The notes: generated by a model not told the origin, from the sequence alone. Shown: positions 17,640 to 25,544, counted from the first letter of the stretch. The stretch: DNA of 64,000 bases from Solirubrobacteraceae bacterium (GCA_025451035.1 JANWLE010000100.1:1-64000); one strand, 5' to 3'. A program made the numbers and translations.

Positions 17640-18671
17640 ATGACCGCTTACGCGAGATCGCAGACGCGAGACCTGTCGGTGCGAACTATCAAAGCCTGGC
17701 TTGCCTGGCACATCGACCAAGGTTGCGCTGAGGAAGGCTATACAGACGCGCGTGGTCGGTTCGATGCGTTCGGCCAGATGCTGCTTGCCCAGGACAACCT
17801 GGACCAAACCCTCCATGCGGCCTTCGAGCTGCGCGAGCTTTGTGCTGAGCGAGCCGTTAGCGAGCGACATCGAACGGACGGGAACGCCAGCAAGACCTTG
17901 TCGCTTCTGGAGGACACCGAATGGCGAATCTCCTGCCTGCTCGGCGAGCTCGTCGAGCACGCGATCCGTCCTGCCGAAAACGTGTCGCCGATCGAACGTC
18001 TGCTTGACTTTTCGGTGTCGCAGATCAAGCGCCTGGGCGAGCAGATCACGCTCCGCGATCTCGCGCCGTATCTGGAATGCCGCAGCTCGGGCCCGTCGAC
18101 GTGGAGTGACTACTGGCGCTGCAAGCCACCCTTGCAAAGACTCTGCGAACGGAGCATCGCTCATCAGCTTGGTGAGATCGCGCCCGACTATGTCGAGTCG
18201 TCCTCGTCGACGAAGCTGAGGGCGATCATGGTGGCTCTGTGGGAATTCCGCGACGAGCATTGCGGTGCTCTAGTCGCCCCCACAGTGGAGGAGAACTGCG
18301 GGCGCCGCATCAGCGTCAAGCAACTGCTGGCTCGCCAGCGTGCAGCTCGTCTGCTGCGTGCCCTAAGCGCCGAGCAGTTCAAGTCGGTGAGGGCGGCGTT
18401 CAACCGACTGGATGAAGCAGACACTCTCGACCATCCCCAGGTTGGCTGTGCCGCTGGCAGCGCGAAGCTCAACCCAGTGGGGTTGCTACTTGCCAGCCAG
18501 CCGGCGGGAGCTGCTGAGCAAGCGCTCGCGGGCGGGGAATATGGCCGAGTCGCTCAAGCGTTGGCTTGGATCTTGTTTAGGGAGGACTGTCTGCGGTCGC
18601 CAAGAGAGACCCGTCTACGCCTGAGCGGCATAGACGGGCCCCAGCGCTTCAAGCGCCAGCCGATCAGCTAG
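17640..18671 (+). CDS. Unknown helical protein, first gene after structured block A
   Basis: A 343-aa protein starting at ATG 17640 behind GAAGGAGAGG; the upstream in-frame GTG 17637 adds one residue. No family is recognised and no signal peptide or membrane helix is seen. The sequence is mostly charged, helical and Leu/Arg-rich (SPIERLLDFSVSQIKRLGEQ; ISVKQLLARQRAARLLRAL). The last 20 or so codons are encoded inside an inverted-repeat copy (18604-18692), so the C-terminus GIDGPQRFKRQPIS may be an acquired end rather than part of the ancestral domain. Confidence 0.65.
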   Translation: MTAYARSQTRDLSVRTIKAWLAWHIDQGCAEEGYTDARGRFDAFGQMLLAQDNLDQTLHAAFELRELCAERAVSERHRTDGNASKTLSLLEDTEWRISCLLGELVEHAIRPAENVSPIERLLDFSVSQIKRLGEQITLRDLAPYLECRSSGPSTWSDYWRCKPPLQRLCERSIAHQLGEIAPDYVESSSSTKLRAIMVALWEFRDEHCGALVAPTVEENCGRRISVKQLLARQRAARLLRALSAEQFKSVRAAFNRLDEADTLDHPQVGCAAGSAKLNPVGLLLASQPAGAAEQALAGGEYGRVAQALAWILFREDCLRSPRETRLRLSGIDGPQRFKRQPIS

Positions 18672-18692
18672 CGCCAGTTCATTACGACACCT
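18604..18692 (-). repeat. Inverted repeat copy 1 (hairpin-bearing), about 89 bp
   Basis: Its reverse complement aligns to 19529-19617 at roughly four of five positions by eye, including GGCTGGCGCTTGAAG and CGTAGACGGG. It contains an imperfect stem (GACCCGTCTACGCC with GGCATAGACGGGCC). It overlaps the 3' end of the preceding gene. Confidence 0.75.
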
Positions 18693-18738
18693 GACTCTGT
18701 CTAGGACGTGTCAGTGCCTCTATGGAAGGAGAAGAGAG

Positions 18739-18786
18739 ATGCGAGCAATCGCTGTAACAGCACAACGAAAGGCCAAATGGAGATGA
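18739..18786 (+). CDS. 15-aa leader peptide coupled to a membrane protein gene
   Basis: A short ORF MRAIAVTAQRKAKWR sits behind the strong ribosome site GGAAGGAGAAGAGAG. Its TGA overlaps the ATG of the next gene (ATGA at 18783-18786), a classic translational-coupling layout. The membrane protein itself has only a weak site of its own. The peptide is basic, with no runs of one amino acid, so classical attenuation is not indicated. It is too short for the ORF track. Confidence 0.5.
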   Translation: MRAIAVTAQRKAKWR

Positions 18787-19502
18787 ACTGTCTGAAAGAT
18801 CTCTGTACCTGGGTGGGGTCTGTGTCCGAACAGAAATACCTGCTCCGCCATGCGACAGTAAGTACCGGACGCATTATCGCGCGGGCGATCTACATCGCAG
18901 GATGTCTCGCGATAGGCGTCTTTGTGACATCACTCTTGATCGGGACTGCTCAGACGGGCTTGCCCGGCTCAACCCGGCTCTTCTTTGGACTTCACGTTGG
19001 ACTCTTTGTCGCCGTCTGTTTGGTGATGTTTGTCACCGCTAAGCGTGCGGCCCGCGGGATATCGGTCGAGGTCTCAGAGCTAGGAGCAGTCCTGTACGAC
19101 GCGAAGTGGCCGAGGGTGAGAATCGATTCGCGGGCACAGTGGCACGCTGAAATATTCGATCGCCACGTAGTTCTGGTGCTGGAAGTCCTTGGGGAATCGA
19201 TTGCGCGCATGAAGACCCCAAGCGAGCACTTCAACCCTACGGCTTTGCTAGAGGAGCTGACCGAGCTATCGCGTGAACTGGATCCCGGCGAAAGACCGAT
19301 AGTCAAAGTTGCAATCGCCTATCTAGCTCGGTTGTTGGATGAGCCAGCCGGGATCTTCCTCGCTCACGGCGTGGGGCATGAGGTGTTCACGCCCGATCTA
19401 TTTGCAGCGATGGCCGAGGGCCGCGTTCGGCCATGGCCAACGGCCGCGTCCGTCGATGATCGGCGTCCAGTGAGGGCCCCTAACTGCCAACAGCGGGTGT
19501 AG
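18783..19502 (+). CDS. Two-helix membrane protein with cytoplasmic domain, unknown function
   Basis: ATG 18783 is preferred because it overlaps the leader-peptide stop; it gives 239 aa, while ATG 18777 and GTG 18708 are longer alternatives. Two membrane helices (about residues 32-54 and 66-84, AIYIAGCLAIGVFVTSLLIG and LHVGLFVAVCLVMFVTA) precede a soluble domain of about 150 residues. A similar helix pair plus soluble tail appears in the next gene at 19661, so the two may be distant paralogues. It lies between two copies of an inverted repeat. No function is recognised. Confidence 0.65.
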   Translation: MNCLKDLCTWVGSVSEQKYLLRHATVSTGRIIARAIYIAGCLAIGVFVTSLLIGTAQTGLPGSTRLFFGLHVGLFVAVCLVMFVTAKRAARGISVEVSELGAVLYDAKWPRVRIDSRAQWHAEIFDRHVVLVLEVLGESIARMKTPSEHFNPTALLEELTELSRELDPGERPIVKVAIAYLARLLDEPAGIFLAHGVGHEVFTPDLFAAMAEGRVRPWPTAASVDDRRPVRAPNCQQRV

Positions 19503-19528
19503 CTCCAGGTAACACACCGTCTTCCTGG

Positions 19529-19617
19529 AGATGTCGCAAATGAAGTGGTGCTAGCTCACTGGGCTGGCGCTTGAAGTGCCGAGGCCCGTCTACGCACAGT
19601 GCGTAGACGGGCCTCTC
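19529..19617 (+). repeat. Inverted repeat copy 2 with 16-bp perfect stem-loop
   Basis: Partner of 18604-18692 in opposite orientation. It carries a perfect hairpin at 19581-19615 (GAGGCCCGTCTACGCA, loop CAG, TGCGTAGACGGGCCTC) followed by CTCGTCGTT, resembling a terminator with a degraded T-tract. A related hairpin leader occurs at 20503. Confidence 0.78.
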
Positions 19618-19660
19618 GTCGTTAATCACAAATCCAGCATGACGCTGGAAGGAGGCAAAC

Positions 19661-20323
19661 ATGAACGCTCTCAATGAGTGGAGAACCCGTCTGACGCAAT
19701 ACATCCTCAGCTGCGTGAACTCTGCGCGGCTGCACCGGCTCGCGCCACCCGCCGCCTCAGGCTTTGCCTTGGTCGCCGTTATGGGTGCGAGCTCATCACT
19801 TCTGATGTTCGGGATGTTCCTTCACACCCTCTCACTGCTGTATCTACCGGGTGGCGGATTCCGCGTGGTCCTCTGCCTCGCGTGCCTTGCGCTCGCTGCA
19901 TGCAGCGTCATCGAGTTCGGCTTCTTTCTCTTCGGCTGTGCCAAGGTGCTTGAGCGCCTGTTTCCGATCAGGCTGCTTCCGATGAAGATGACCGGGAAGC
20001 AAGACATGCCGGCTAGCGTGAGCGCGTGCATCGAAGTCGCCGACGAGCAGCGGCAGATTGCCTTTGGCTACATACAGAAGGCGATCGAGGAACTGGTGAC
20101 GGACGGCGGCGAGCTCAAGCTCGCAGCCATCGGCGCTCGGACGGAACGGCTGCGTCGTTCGATCGAGTCAGATGATTGGGTCGTCGACGCCATGACCAAC
20201 ATGATCTATGCCTTGGCCTCAGGGCCCGCGGCATATCTGTTCGACCAAGCAATCGCCGAGGGGGAGTGTCCAGTCTGCTTGCTCTCGAGGCTGCTGCTCG
20301 GCGTGGCGCGGGGCGATGGTTGA
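19661..20323 (+). CDS. Two-helix membrane protein, unknown function
   Basis: A 220-aa protein from ATG 19661 behind GGAAGGAGG. Two hydrophobic segments (about residues 34-58, SGFALVAVMGASSSLLMFGMF, and 67-92, FRVVLCLACLALAACSVIEFGFFLFGC) are followed by a soluble helical domain of about 120 aa with GYIQKAIEELVTDGGELKLAA. The arrangement matches the 18783 protein. No enzymatic motif is present. Its 5' leader holds the inverted-repeat hairpin. It is probably part of the same membrane-associated set as its neighbours, with function unknown. Confidence 0.7.
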   Translation: MNALNEWRTRLTQYILSCVNSARLHRLAPPAASGFALVAVMGASSSLLMFGMFLHTLSLLYLPGGGFRVVLCLACLALAACSVIEFGFFLFGCAKVLERLFPIRLLPMKMTGKQDMPASVSACIEVADEQRQIAFGYIQKAIEELVTDGGELKLAAIGARTERLRRSIESDDWVVDAMTNMIYALASGPAAYLFDQAIAEGECPVCLLSRLLLGVARGDG

Positions 20324-20502
20324 GAAAGCCCGGCTCTAGCGCTGGGTGTCGTTAGGAGCGTGATCCGCGGGTTGCCTAAGCCAGGCTTCCTCTAATCACT
20401 GCGGCTGCCCGCTCGACCTCCTAAGAACCAGGTCCGAGCAGCCAGGGGCACGTTTCAGTGCTCCCATCATCCGCGATCAAGACATGACTTTGATCGCGCC
20501 TT

Positions 20503-20541
20503 GAGAGGCCCGTCACTCGTCACGGCGAGGACGGGCCTCTC
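20503..20541 (+). terminator. 12-bp stem-loop of the 'GGCCCGTC' repeat family, copy 3
   Basis: GAGAGGCCCGTC pairs with GACGGGCCTCTC and is followed by TCGTCGTT, as in copy 2. It sits 52 nt before ATG 20593, so it may end the upstream transcript or be part of the leader. A second small hairpin, GATCAA...TTGATC, lies just before it. Confidence 0.55.
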
Positions 20542-20592
20542 GTCGTTCACCGATCAATCACTAACAGCGCAAGCTGGAAAGGAACCTACGCA

Positions 20593-20886
20593 ATGCAGCG
20601 TGGAAGCTCACCTCAACAACAAAGCAAAAGACACACAAAGCAACAACGCCGCCATACGTGCCCGCGATGCGGAAGGACGTGCGCACGGCTAGTTTGGGCC
20701 TACACCTCCGAAACGGAGGTGTCTCGCACCAAGACACAGGTGTGCGGCAAGTGCAAGAAGGAACTCGATGATGCGCAGGCCTCACGCGAAGCGGCCGTAA
20801 GGCTGCGGTGTGACGCTGTTGGCGCGCAGAGAGACCGGGATAGGGCTCGCCGAACACGCCAGGCGCTCCTACACGGCAGGTGGTAG
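20593..20886 (+). CDS. Small zinc-ribbon protein
   Basis: A 97-aa basic protein from ATG 20593 behind GGAAAGGA. Cysteines in CPRCGRTC and CGKC, about 27 residues apart, form a four-cysteine zinc ribbon. The flanks are rich in Arg, Lys and Gln, which suits nucleic-acid binding. A long hairpin starts 5 nt after the stop. It could be a regulator or a processing factor. Family unknown. Confidence 0.65.
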   Translation: MQRGSSPQQQSKRHTKQQRRHTCPRCGRTCARLVWAYTSETEVSRTKTQVCGKCKKELDDAQASREAAVRLRCDAVGAQRDRDRARRTRQALLHGRW

Positions 20887-20890
20887 ATCC

Positions 20891-20944
20891 CCTTGTCCGG
20901 AACCCAGCGTGCGGGGTCTACCTCCACGTTGGGTGCGGACAAGG
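20891..20944 (+). terminator. Long composite stem-loop after the zinc-ribbon gene
   Basis: CCTTGTCCG pairs with CGGACAAGG, and inside it ACCCAGCGTG pairs with CACGTTGGGT with one G-T wobble. It begins 5 nt after the stop codon. It has no T-tract, so it may be an actinobacterial I-shaped terminator or a stabilising 3' end. Confidence 0.6.
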
Positions 20945-21151
20945 ACCAGTAGTCACCCAGACGTCGCGTGCCAGTTGGCCCAAGCCGCCACGGCAACCGC
21001 CGAGCTGATCCAGCGCGATTGGCCTAGCGGGGGAATCTAGCGCCGGAGTCTGCGCGCACTCGCCTCTCACCAGAGTGAGGCCTGCCTTTGCCAGAAGGAG
21101 GCGCGGGGGGTCGCTCCTCGCTGCGCGTCGTCCGTCACACGACGGTTTAGC

Positions 21152-21164
21152 CAAACCTGGTTTG
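21152..21164. promoter_or_regulatory. Perfect palindrome CAAACCTGGTTTG before gene 21187
   Basis: A 13-nt perfect palindrome 23 nt upstream of the next ATG, just before the GAAAGGAG ribosome site. This is a plausible operator for one of the local TetR proteins. There is no second copy nearby to support it. Confidence 0.35.
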
Positions 21165-21186
21165 AAAGAGAAAGGAGAACCCAGAA

Positions 21187-21879
21187 ATGACAACCACAAG
21201 CAAAGGTGCGCGTGGGAAGCCCATCCGGGCCACAAAAGGAGAAGAGGAGCTGATCGCGGCGGTCCTCGGTCATTTCGATATGACCCGGGACTGGATCAGG
21301 GAGTTGTTCGAGCCCTGCGTCCGGCACGTGGTGCGCGCCATGCGACTGGTCGGTCGAGGAGCCACCATCAAAAGCATCATCGTCCACATGACGCCCGATG
21401 CCCTCAGCGAACTCGTCGAGAAGTTGCGCACGGAGGAGGACCTCGGCGCTCAGAAGCGGGCGTTCGGGGTCCACCTAGAACGGTACCTGCAACACCTTGG
21501 CGAGCGTGAGAGGGAACTGCTCTCCACGGCCAAGGAGCTCTCGGATCTACCCGACCGAGATGACGTGGATCTCCTCAGGGGCCTTCTTGCGCAGTTCCGC
21601 CTCGACGGGGAGTGGGAGCGCGAGCTGTTCGGTCGTCATCTCCGGCGGGTCCTGTGTGCCCTGCGTCTCACTGGCGAAGAATGCACCATCGCTAACGCGA
21701 TCGCCAGCATGTCGCCCGTTTCGCTGCTGGCGCTCGCCGGGAGGATCATCGAGGACGGCTCCCACACGGAGAAGGGCCGGGAGCTGACCAGCTACGTCAG
21801 ATCTCTGACGATTGCCGAACGCAGGTGCGTGGAAAACCCAGAGGGCCTGCACGTGGGCGCACTGCAAGGCGCTTCGTAG
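21187..21879 (+). CDS. Unknown protein made of two diverged copies of one ~85-aa repeat
   Basis: A 230-aa protein from ATG 21187 behind AAAGGAGAA. It contains an internal duplication: DWIRELFEPCVRHVVRAMRLVG with IIVHMTPDALSELVEKL in the first half matches EWERELFGRHLRRVLCALRLTG with AIASMSPVSLLALAGRI in the second. All-helical, with no catalytic motif, signal or membrane helix. The repeat is not one I recognise. It may be a scaffold or a DNA- or protein-binding protein. Confidence 0.65.
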   Translation: MTTTSKGARGKPIRATKGEEELIAAVLGHFDMTRDWIRELFEPCVRHVVRAMRLVGRGATIKSIIVHMTPDALSELVEKLRTEEDLGAQKRAFGVHLERYLQHLGERERELLSTAKELSDLPDRDDVDLLRGLLAQFRLDGEWERELFGRHLRRVLCALRLTGEECTIANAIASMSPVSLLALAGRIIEDGSHTEKGRELTSYVRSLTIAERRCVENPEGLHVGALQGAS

Positions 21880-22404
21880 GCTGAGCAGACCGCGGTCTAG
21901 CCGCCCAGACTTTCACAGCGGCAATTGGTCCCTAGGTCGTGCGGCCCTGGCGCGTAGACGCTCCTGTATTTGAGCAAGAAAAAGCGCCGTCACGTGTCGC
22001 GCGTCCGCAGTTACCCCCCGTTTGTGGGGGTTGAATCTCGCAGTTACCCGGCATCGCCGGATAGCCGTAACTGCATGGTCGTGCGTGCATAGTCTGGCTC
22101 TGCAGAGCCAGACTGCGCACGTCGTCCGTGCCCGGTGACGGCTGCAACACGGGCGTTAGCAAAAACGCGGGTTTGCCGGATGGCAAGGCCGCGCTAATTT
22201 ACAGGCTTCTTTTTCCTCTTCGCCTCGCGCAGTTCCTCACAGCATCAATCCAGTCACAGCTCTCTCTTGTCAGAGAGTGCTCGAGCAAGGCCCTCAGAAA
22301 GCACTCGACGCCTGTCGTCGCGATCGGCCTCTAAGTCTCAACTGGCCCTGTCATGCGGGCAGTGGAAAAGAAGAACGGAAGAGCAATCATGGAGGGAGTA
22401 CTAG
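21880..22404. other. 525-bp non-coding gap holding structured block B
   Basis: No gene is credible. It holds structured block B (21985-22233), then about 170 nt with a possible GAGAG..CTCTC pairing and the ribosome site GGAGGGAG before ATG 22405. Confidence 0.6.
21985..22233 (+). ncRNA. Candidate structured RNA or cis-element, copy B
   Basis: Homologue of 17187-17435. Repeats start at 21985 (weaker), 22006 and 22039. A 35-nt hairpin at 22040-22074 pairs GCAGTTAC with GTAACTGC and has an inner CCGGC-ATC-GCCGG stem. A perfect 22-nt palindrome GTCTGGCTCTGCAGAGCCAGAC lies at 22092-22113, and a pyrimidine tract ending CGCCTCGCGC starts at 22207. Distances between elements equal those in copy A to within 1 nt. 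Confidence 0.52.
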
Positions 22405-23298
22405 ATGAATGCTGTAGGTGACGGACCAACTGGTAGTGACTCAACCGAGGGATCTCGGCGGATCGTGGAGGACTGCGTTCTCAGGTTGACGCGTAGTCTG
22501 CTCGCGACCCTCATGAGGCTGTTCACGGAATTCGCCACGACCGACGGGCAGGATCCTGGGACGGCCGACAGAGCAAGACTTATCGCACGGGCGGCGGAGA
22601 TCATCAGCGATGCCTTCGCCGGCTGGATTCTCGAGCCCACACAGGACCATTCAGATGAAGGCGAAGACGTGGACCCAGAGGATGAGGTCCTCGACGGCTT
22701 TGGATACGAACCCAAAGACACCGACCCAAGGGACGGTGCTCAAGAGGGGGGACAGGCGCCGTTCCTCGATGAGGACGACTCACTGGTGTGGGCGGTCGTC
22801 GAGCCGCAAGAAGGGGAAATCATTCTTGCCGCCCTCGAACTCGTGCTCGTCGAACTCTTGCAGCGCGACCGCTCGCCGAACAGAGAGTCCATGGCCGCCG
22901 TCTGTGCGGCTACCTCGCAGCTCGCCGAGGCGGGTGATCTACTCGGAAGGGCAGCAAGCGACCAAGAGACCGTCGTCGTCCAATGGCTGATCCGTAGGAC
23001 GATGGATCTGATCAGAAGTTGCGGCGCGGCCGCGCCTCTTCAGACCTTGGTGTCGGCTGTGGTCGAGCCCGATCCCTTGCCGGGTGGGCTGGGTATCGCG
23101 GACCCGCTGATGCTCGTCCTGAGTCGCGCTGACCGAAGGAACCTCAGCACTGAGATCAGGCAGATGATCCACATGCCGGCGATCAAGAGACACAATGCGG
23201 TGCCGATCCTCCAAGGACTCCTAGCTGTCCTCGCCGAGCAGGATCTCGAGGTCCTGCTCGCACAGCGGCTACAGGCGCAGGCCTCTAGCCGTCTGTGA
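22405..23298 (+). CDS. Unknown acidic protein, gene after structured block B
   Basis: A 297-aa protein from ATG 22405 behind GGAGGGAG. A helical N-terminal third (LTRSLLATLMRLFTEFA) is followed by a very acidic linker (DEGEDVDPEDEVLDGFGYEPKD) and a helical C-terminal half ending IPILQGLLAVLAEQDLEVLLAQRLQ-like (partly paraphrased). No membrane helix or known motif. Both genes that follow the structured blocks are unknown helical proteins, but I could not align them convincingly. Function is unknown. Confidence 0.62.
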   Translation: MNAVGDGPTGSDSTEGSRRIVEDCVLRLTRSLLATLMRLFTEFATTDGQDPGTADRARLIARAAEIISDAFAGWILEPTQDHSDEGEDVDPEDEVLDGFGYEPKDTDPRDGAQEGGQAPFLDEDDSLVWAVVEPQEGEIILAALELVLVELLQRDRSPNRESMAAVCAATSQLAEAGDLLGRAASDQETVVVQWLIRRTMDLIRSCGAAAPLQTLVSAVVEPDPLPGGLGIADPLMLVLSRADRRNLSTEIRQMIHMPAIKRHNAVPILQGLLAVLAEQDLEVLLAQRLQAQASSRL

Positions 23299-23433
23299 AG
23301 GACTACTTCCGCTGGTCGCCAACGCACCTAGGTGCCCGGCCCCAGCCCGAAGCACGACCGCATCCAAGCTGACCCGCTATTGCAGAGTCGGCTAGGGCGA
23401 GCGACAGCTGTAGCGGCGCTCGCCTTATCGCAA

Positions 23434-23472
23434 GCGACCTGGGTGGTCTCTGAAAGAGACCACCCAGGTCGC
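23434..23472. promoter_or_regulatory. 18-bp perfect stem-loop upstream of tandem TetR copy 2
   Basis: GCGACCTGGGTGGTCTCT, loop GAA, then the exact reverse complement. With the second hairpin 2 nt downstream it forms a two-stem leader about 100 nt before the tetR start. It could be a terminator of the upstream gene or, as DNA, a large TetR operator. Confidence 0.6.
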
Positions 23473-23520
23473 TGCGTGTGTAGGCGTCCACGACAGCGCG
23501 TGAACGTGCCTACACACGCA
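23473..23520. promoter_or_regulatory. 13-bp stem-loop, second of a tandem pair
   Basis: TGCGTGTGTAGGC pairs exactly with GCCTACACACGCA around a 22-nt loop that itself holds CACG/CGTG. It directly follows the 18-bp hairpin. Confidence 0.55.
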
Positions 23521-23571
23521 CATCACTGTTGCGCCCCAAGCGGCATCCAATACGCACAAGGAGGTGTAGAT

Positions 23572-24918
23572 ATGCGCCCGGTACACAACTCAACGGGAAG
23601 AGGAGAGGACAGTCAAGAGGAGCAACCAGAGGTCATGTTTGAGCGACTCCCGCATGGGCCTCACAAAATGAGTCGCGAAGAAGTACACCACAACCAATGG
23701 CTTCGAACGGTCGAAGGGATGATCGCGGCGGTGGCGCGAAACGGGTACTACGCGACTAGCGTCAAGCAGGTCATCGCCCTTGCCGGAGTCTCGCGACGGT
23801 CGTTCTACGAGCTGTTCACAAGCAAGGAAGACTGTTTCGCGCAGGCCTGCCAGATGATCTGCGACCGTCTGGCAGAGGGAGTCGTCAATGCCGCCGACCG
23901 GCGAGATGTAACCACTGATATCCGCATGCGCGAGGTCATCGCGTTCCTGGTAGCCGAGACTGAAGTTGATGCCGACAGCATGCAGCTGTTGCTGTTCGAC
24001 GCACCCAACATCGGCCCAGGCGGTCGCGCGCAACTGGACAACATGCTGAGGGTGCTCGAGCGGGTGATCGCGCGCGAGTTCGCGGCGCCCGGCGAGACTG
24101 CCGCACGCCCATCGCCTCTGGTGCGAGCGGTGGTTGGCGGTCTTGCCAGAAGCATGCTCGTGCTCGTGCGCGACGGGTCCACATGGCGCGAGGACTCTCT
24201 GATCGAGGGTCTGTGCCGTTGGGTGATGCTGCTCGAGCGTCCTGTTGCGCAGCGTCTGTCCGTTATGGCGATTACCCGTCAAAAACAGGAAGCCATGCAA
24301 GTCGCGGTGACCGCGGCGGAGCAAACCGATCAGCAACGTCTGCAGTTGGCAATGCTGGAGCTGCTGAACCGCTGCGAGTACGCCGAAGCGATCGCTCCGG
24401 CGCGCGTCGCGGATTTGGCTGGGCTCTCAATCAAACGCTACTTTGAGATATTCAAAGACGGCCACGATTGCCTGCTCGCCGCGTATGACTCGGTCAGGCG
24501 AGATTTGCTCACGATCGCAGCTCGTCCTCGAATCGAGGGAAGCGACTGGGCCACCTCGGTGATCCTGATGGTACGCGGGCTGATGGGTCACCTCGCGGAT
24601 AACCCACTGCATGCTCGAGCCTTCACATGCCTCATGTTCGAGCCCGAGTCTGAGCTCGTCGATCTCAGCGCTCGCCTCTTCCACGAGTTCGTGGCGCTGA
24701 TGATCGTTGGCGCGCCCGGTAGGCCAGATCCGGTGCTGGCCAGCGAATTGATCAAGGGCGCCATCTGGCACCTCCTCAGCACGTTTGTGGAATGTCGCAA
24801 ACCACAGATCCTGCCGCTTGTCGCCGACCACGTTGCCTACCTGGTGCTCGCGCTGTACCTCGGAGGAGAGACGGCGATGGAGGTAATTGAAGGAAACTCA
24901 TCGAGCTTCGAGCGATGA
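23572..24918 (+). CDS. Tandem-domain TetR-family regulator, copy 2
   Basis: A 448-aa paralogue of the 15738 gene. ATG 23572 has the ribosome site AAGGAGGTG; the earlier tracked start is rejected. It opens with LPHGPHKMSREEVHHNQ and a TetR helix-turn-helix VKQVIALAGVSRRSFYELFTSKEDC. A second TetR-like unit around residues 255-305 reads VADLAGLSIKRYFEIFKDGHDC. Both units keep the Tyr/Phe recognition-helix pattern. The C-terminal parts are helical and would carry dimerisation and ligand sites. A pair of long hairpins upstream may be its own control region. Confidence 0.82.
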   Translation: MRPVHNSTGRGEDSQEEQPEVMFERLPHGPHKMSREEVHHNQWLRTVEGMIAAVARNGYYATSVKQVIALAGVSRRSFYELFTSKEDCFAQACQMICDRLAEGVVNAADRRDVTTDIRMREVIAFLVAETEVDADSMQLLLFDAPNIGPGGRAQLDNMLRVLERVIAREFAAPGETAARPSPLVRAVVGGLARSMLVLVRDGSTWREDSLIEGLCRWVMLLERPVAQRLSVMAITRQKQEAMQVAVTAAEQTDQQRLQLAMLELLNRCEYAEAIAPARVADLAGLSIKRYFEIFKDGHDCLLAAYDSVRRDLLTIAARPRIEGSDWATSVILMVRGLMGHLADNPLHARAFTCLMFEPESELVDLSARLFHEFVALMIVGAPGRPDPVLASELIKGAIWHLLSTFVECRKPQILPLVADHVAYLVLALYLGGETAMEVIEGNSSSFER

Positions 24919-24986
24919 ATCTGATGTCGTATTAACGAGTTCACGCTCATCCTGTTCGTGCCGCTCATCGATCCAGGAACAGCGAC

Positions 24987-25006
24987 GGTCCTACGACAGT
25001 AGGGCC
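24987..25006 (+). terminator. 8-bp stem-loop after tandem TetR copy 2
   Basis: GGTCCTAC, loop GACA, GTAGGGCC with one G-T pair, 68 nt after the tetR stop. No T-tract. Possible I-shaped terminator. Confidence 0.4.
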
Positions 25007-25129
25007 AAGCGGTCTGGGTCAGCGAGCGCCGCGTATTTCACCTAGGCACGGCGAGGTGGTCGCTGCTTAGACGTCGCCTAACCACATGCGCTCGGACGCG
25101 AATCCGGTCGCCATAAGAAAGGAAGTCAG

Positions 25130-25453
25130 ATGATCGTCATTTCGATCATGGCAGTACTGCTTGTCGTTCTTGCCGTCTGTGCCCTCCGTGTGCGCCTGAC
25201 CACCGACGACGCCGTAGTCAGGACAAGCGAGCGGCCCGGTGTGCTGGTGGCGGCGTTCGGATCAAAAGCGCCTGGGGTTGCGCTCGACGGTTCGCTCGGC
25301 AGCGGGAAGGCAGATCCGCGAGCCAAGGCTCGACGCCGAGCGGTCAGAAGAGCCCGCCGAGTCAACCACAGAGGGAAGGACAGCCCGCGCAAGCGTCGGC
25401 GCAGGCGCTCTACGGGGTCCAAGCACAAGCACGGGCGCCCGCGTGGACGCTAG
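25130..25453 (+). CDS. Small membrane-anchored protein with strongly basic tail
   Basis: A 107-aa protein from ATG 25130 behind GAAAGGAAG. Residues 1-21 form one membrane helix (MIVISIMAVLLVVLAVCALRV). The C-terminal half is very rich in Arg and Lys (KARRRAVRRARRVNHRGKD, RKRRRRR) and would sit in the cytoplasm near nucleic acid. The tail resembles DNA-binding tails, suggesting a membrane tether for DNA. That is inference; no family is recognised. Confidence 0.55.
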   Translation: MIVISIMAVLLVVLAVCALRVRLTTDDAVVRTSERPGVLVAAFGSKAPGVALDGSLGSGKADPRAKARRRAVRRARRVNHRGKDSPRKRRRRRSTGSKHKHGRPRGR

Positions 25454-25544
25454 CCGGCGCGAGCGTGGTCGCCGAGCCCGGATGTCGACGCCAAGTAACA
25501 GAGCGATTGTGCCCGTCAAGGGGCACGGAAAGGAGGGTGAATAA

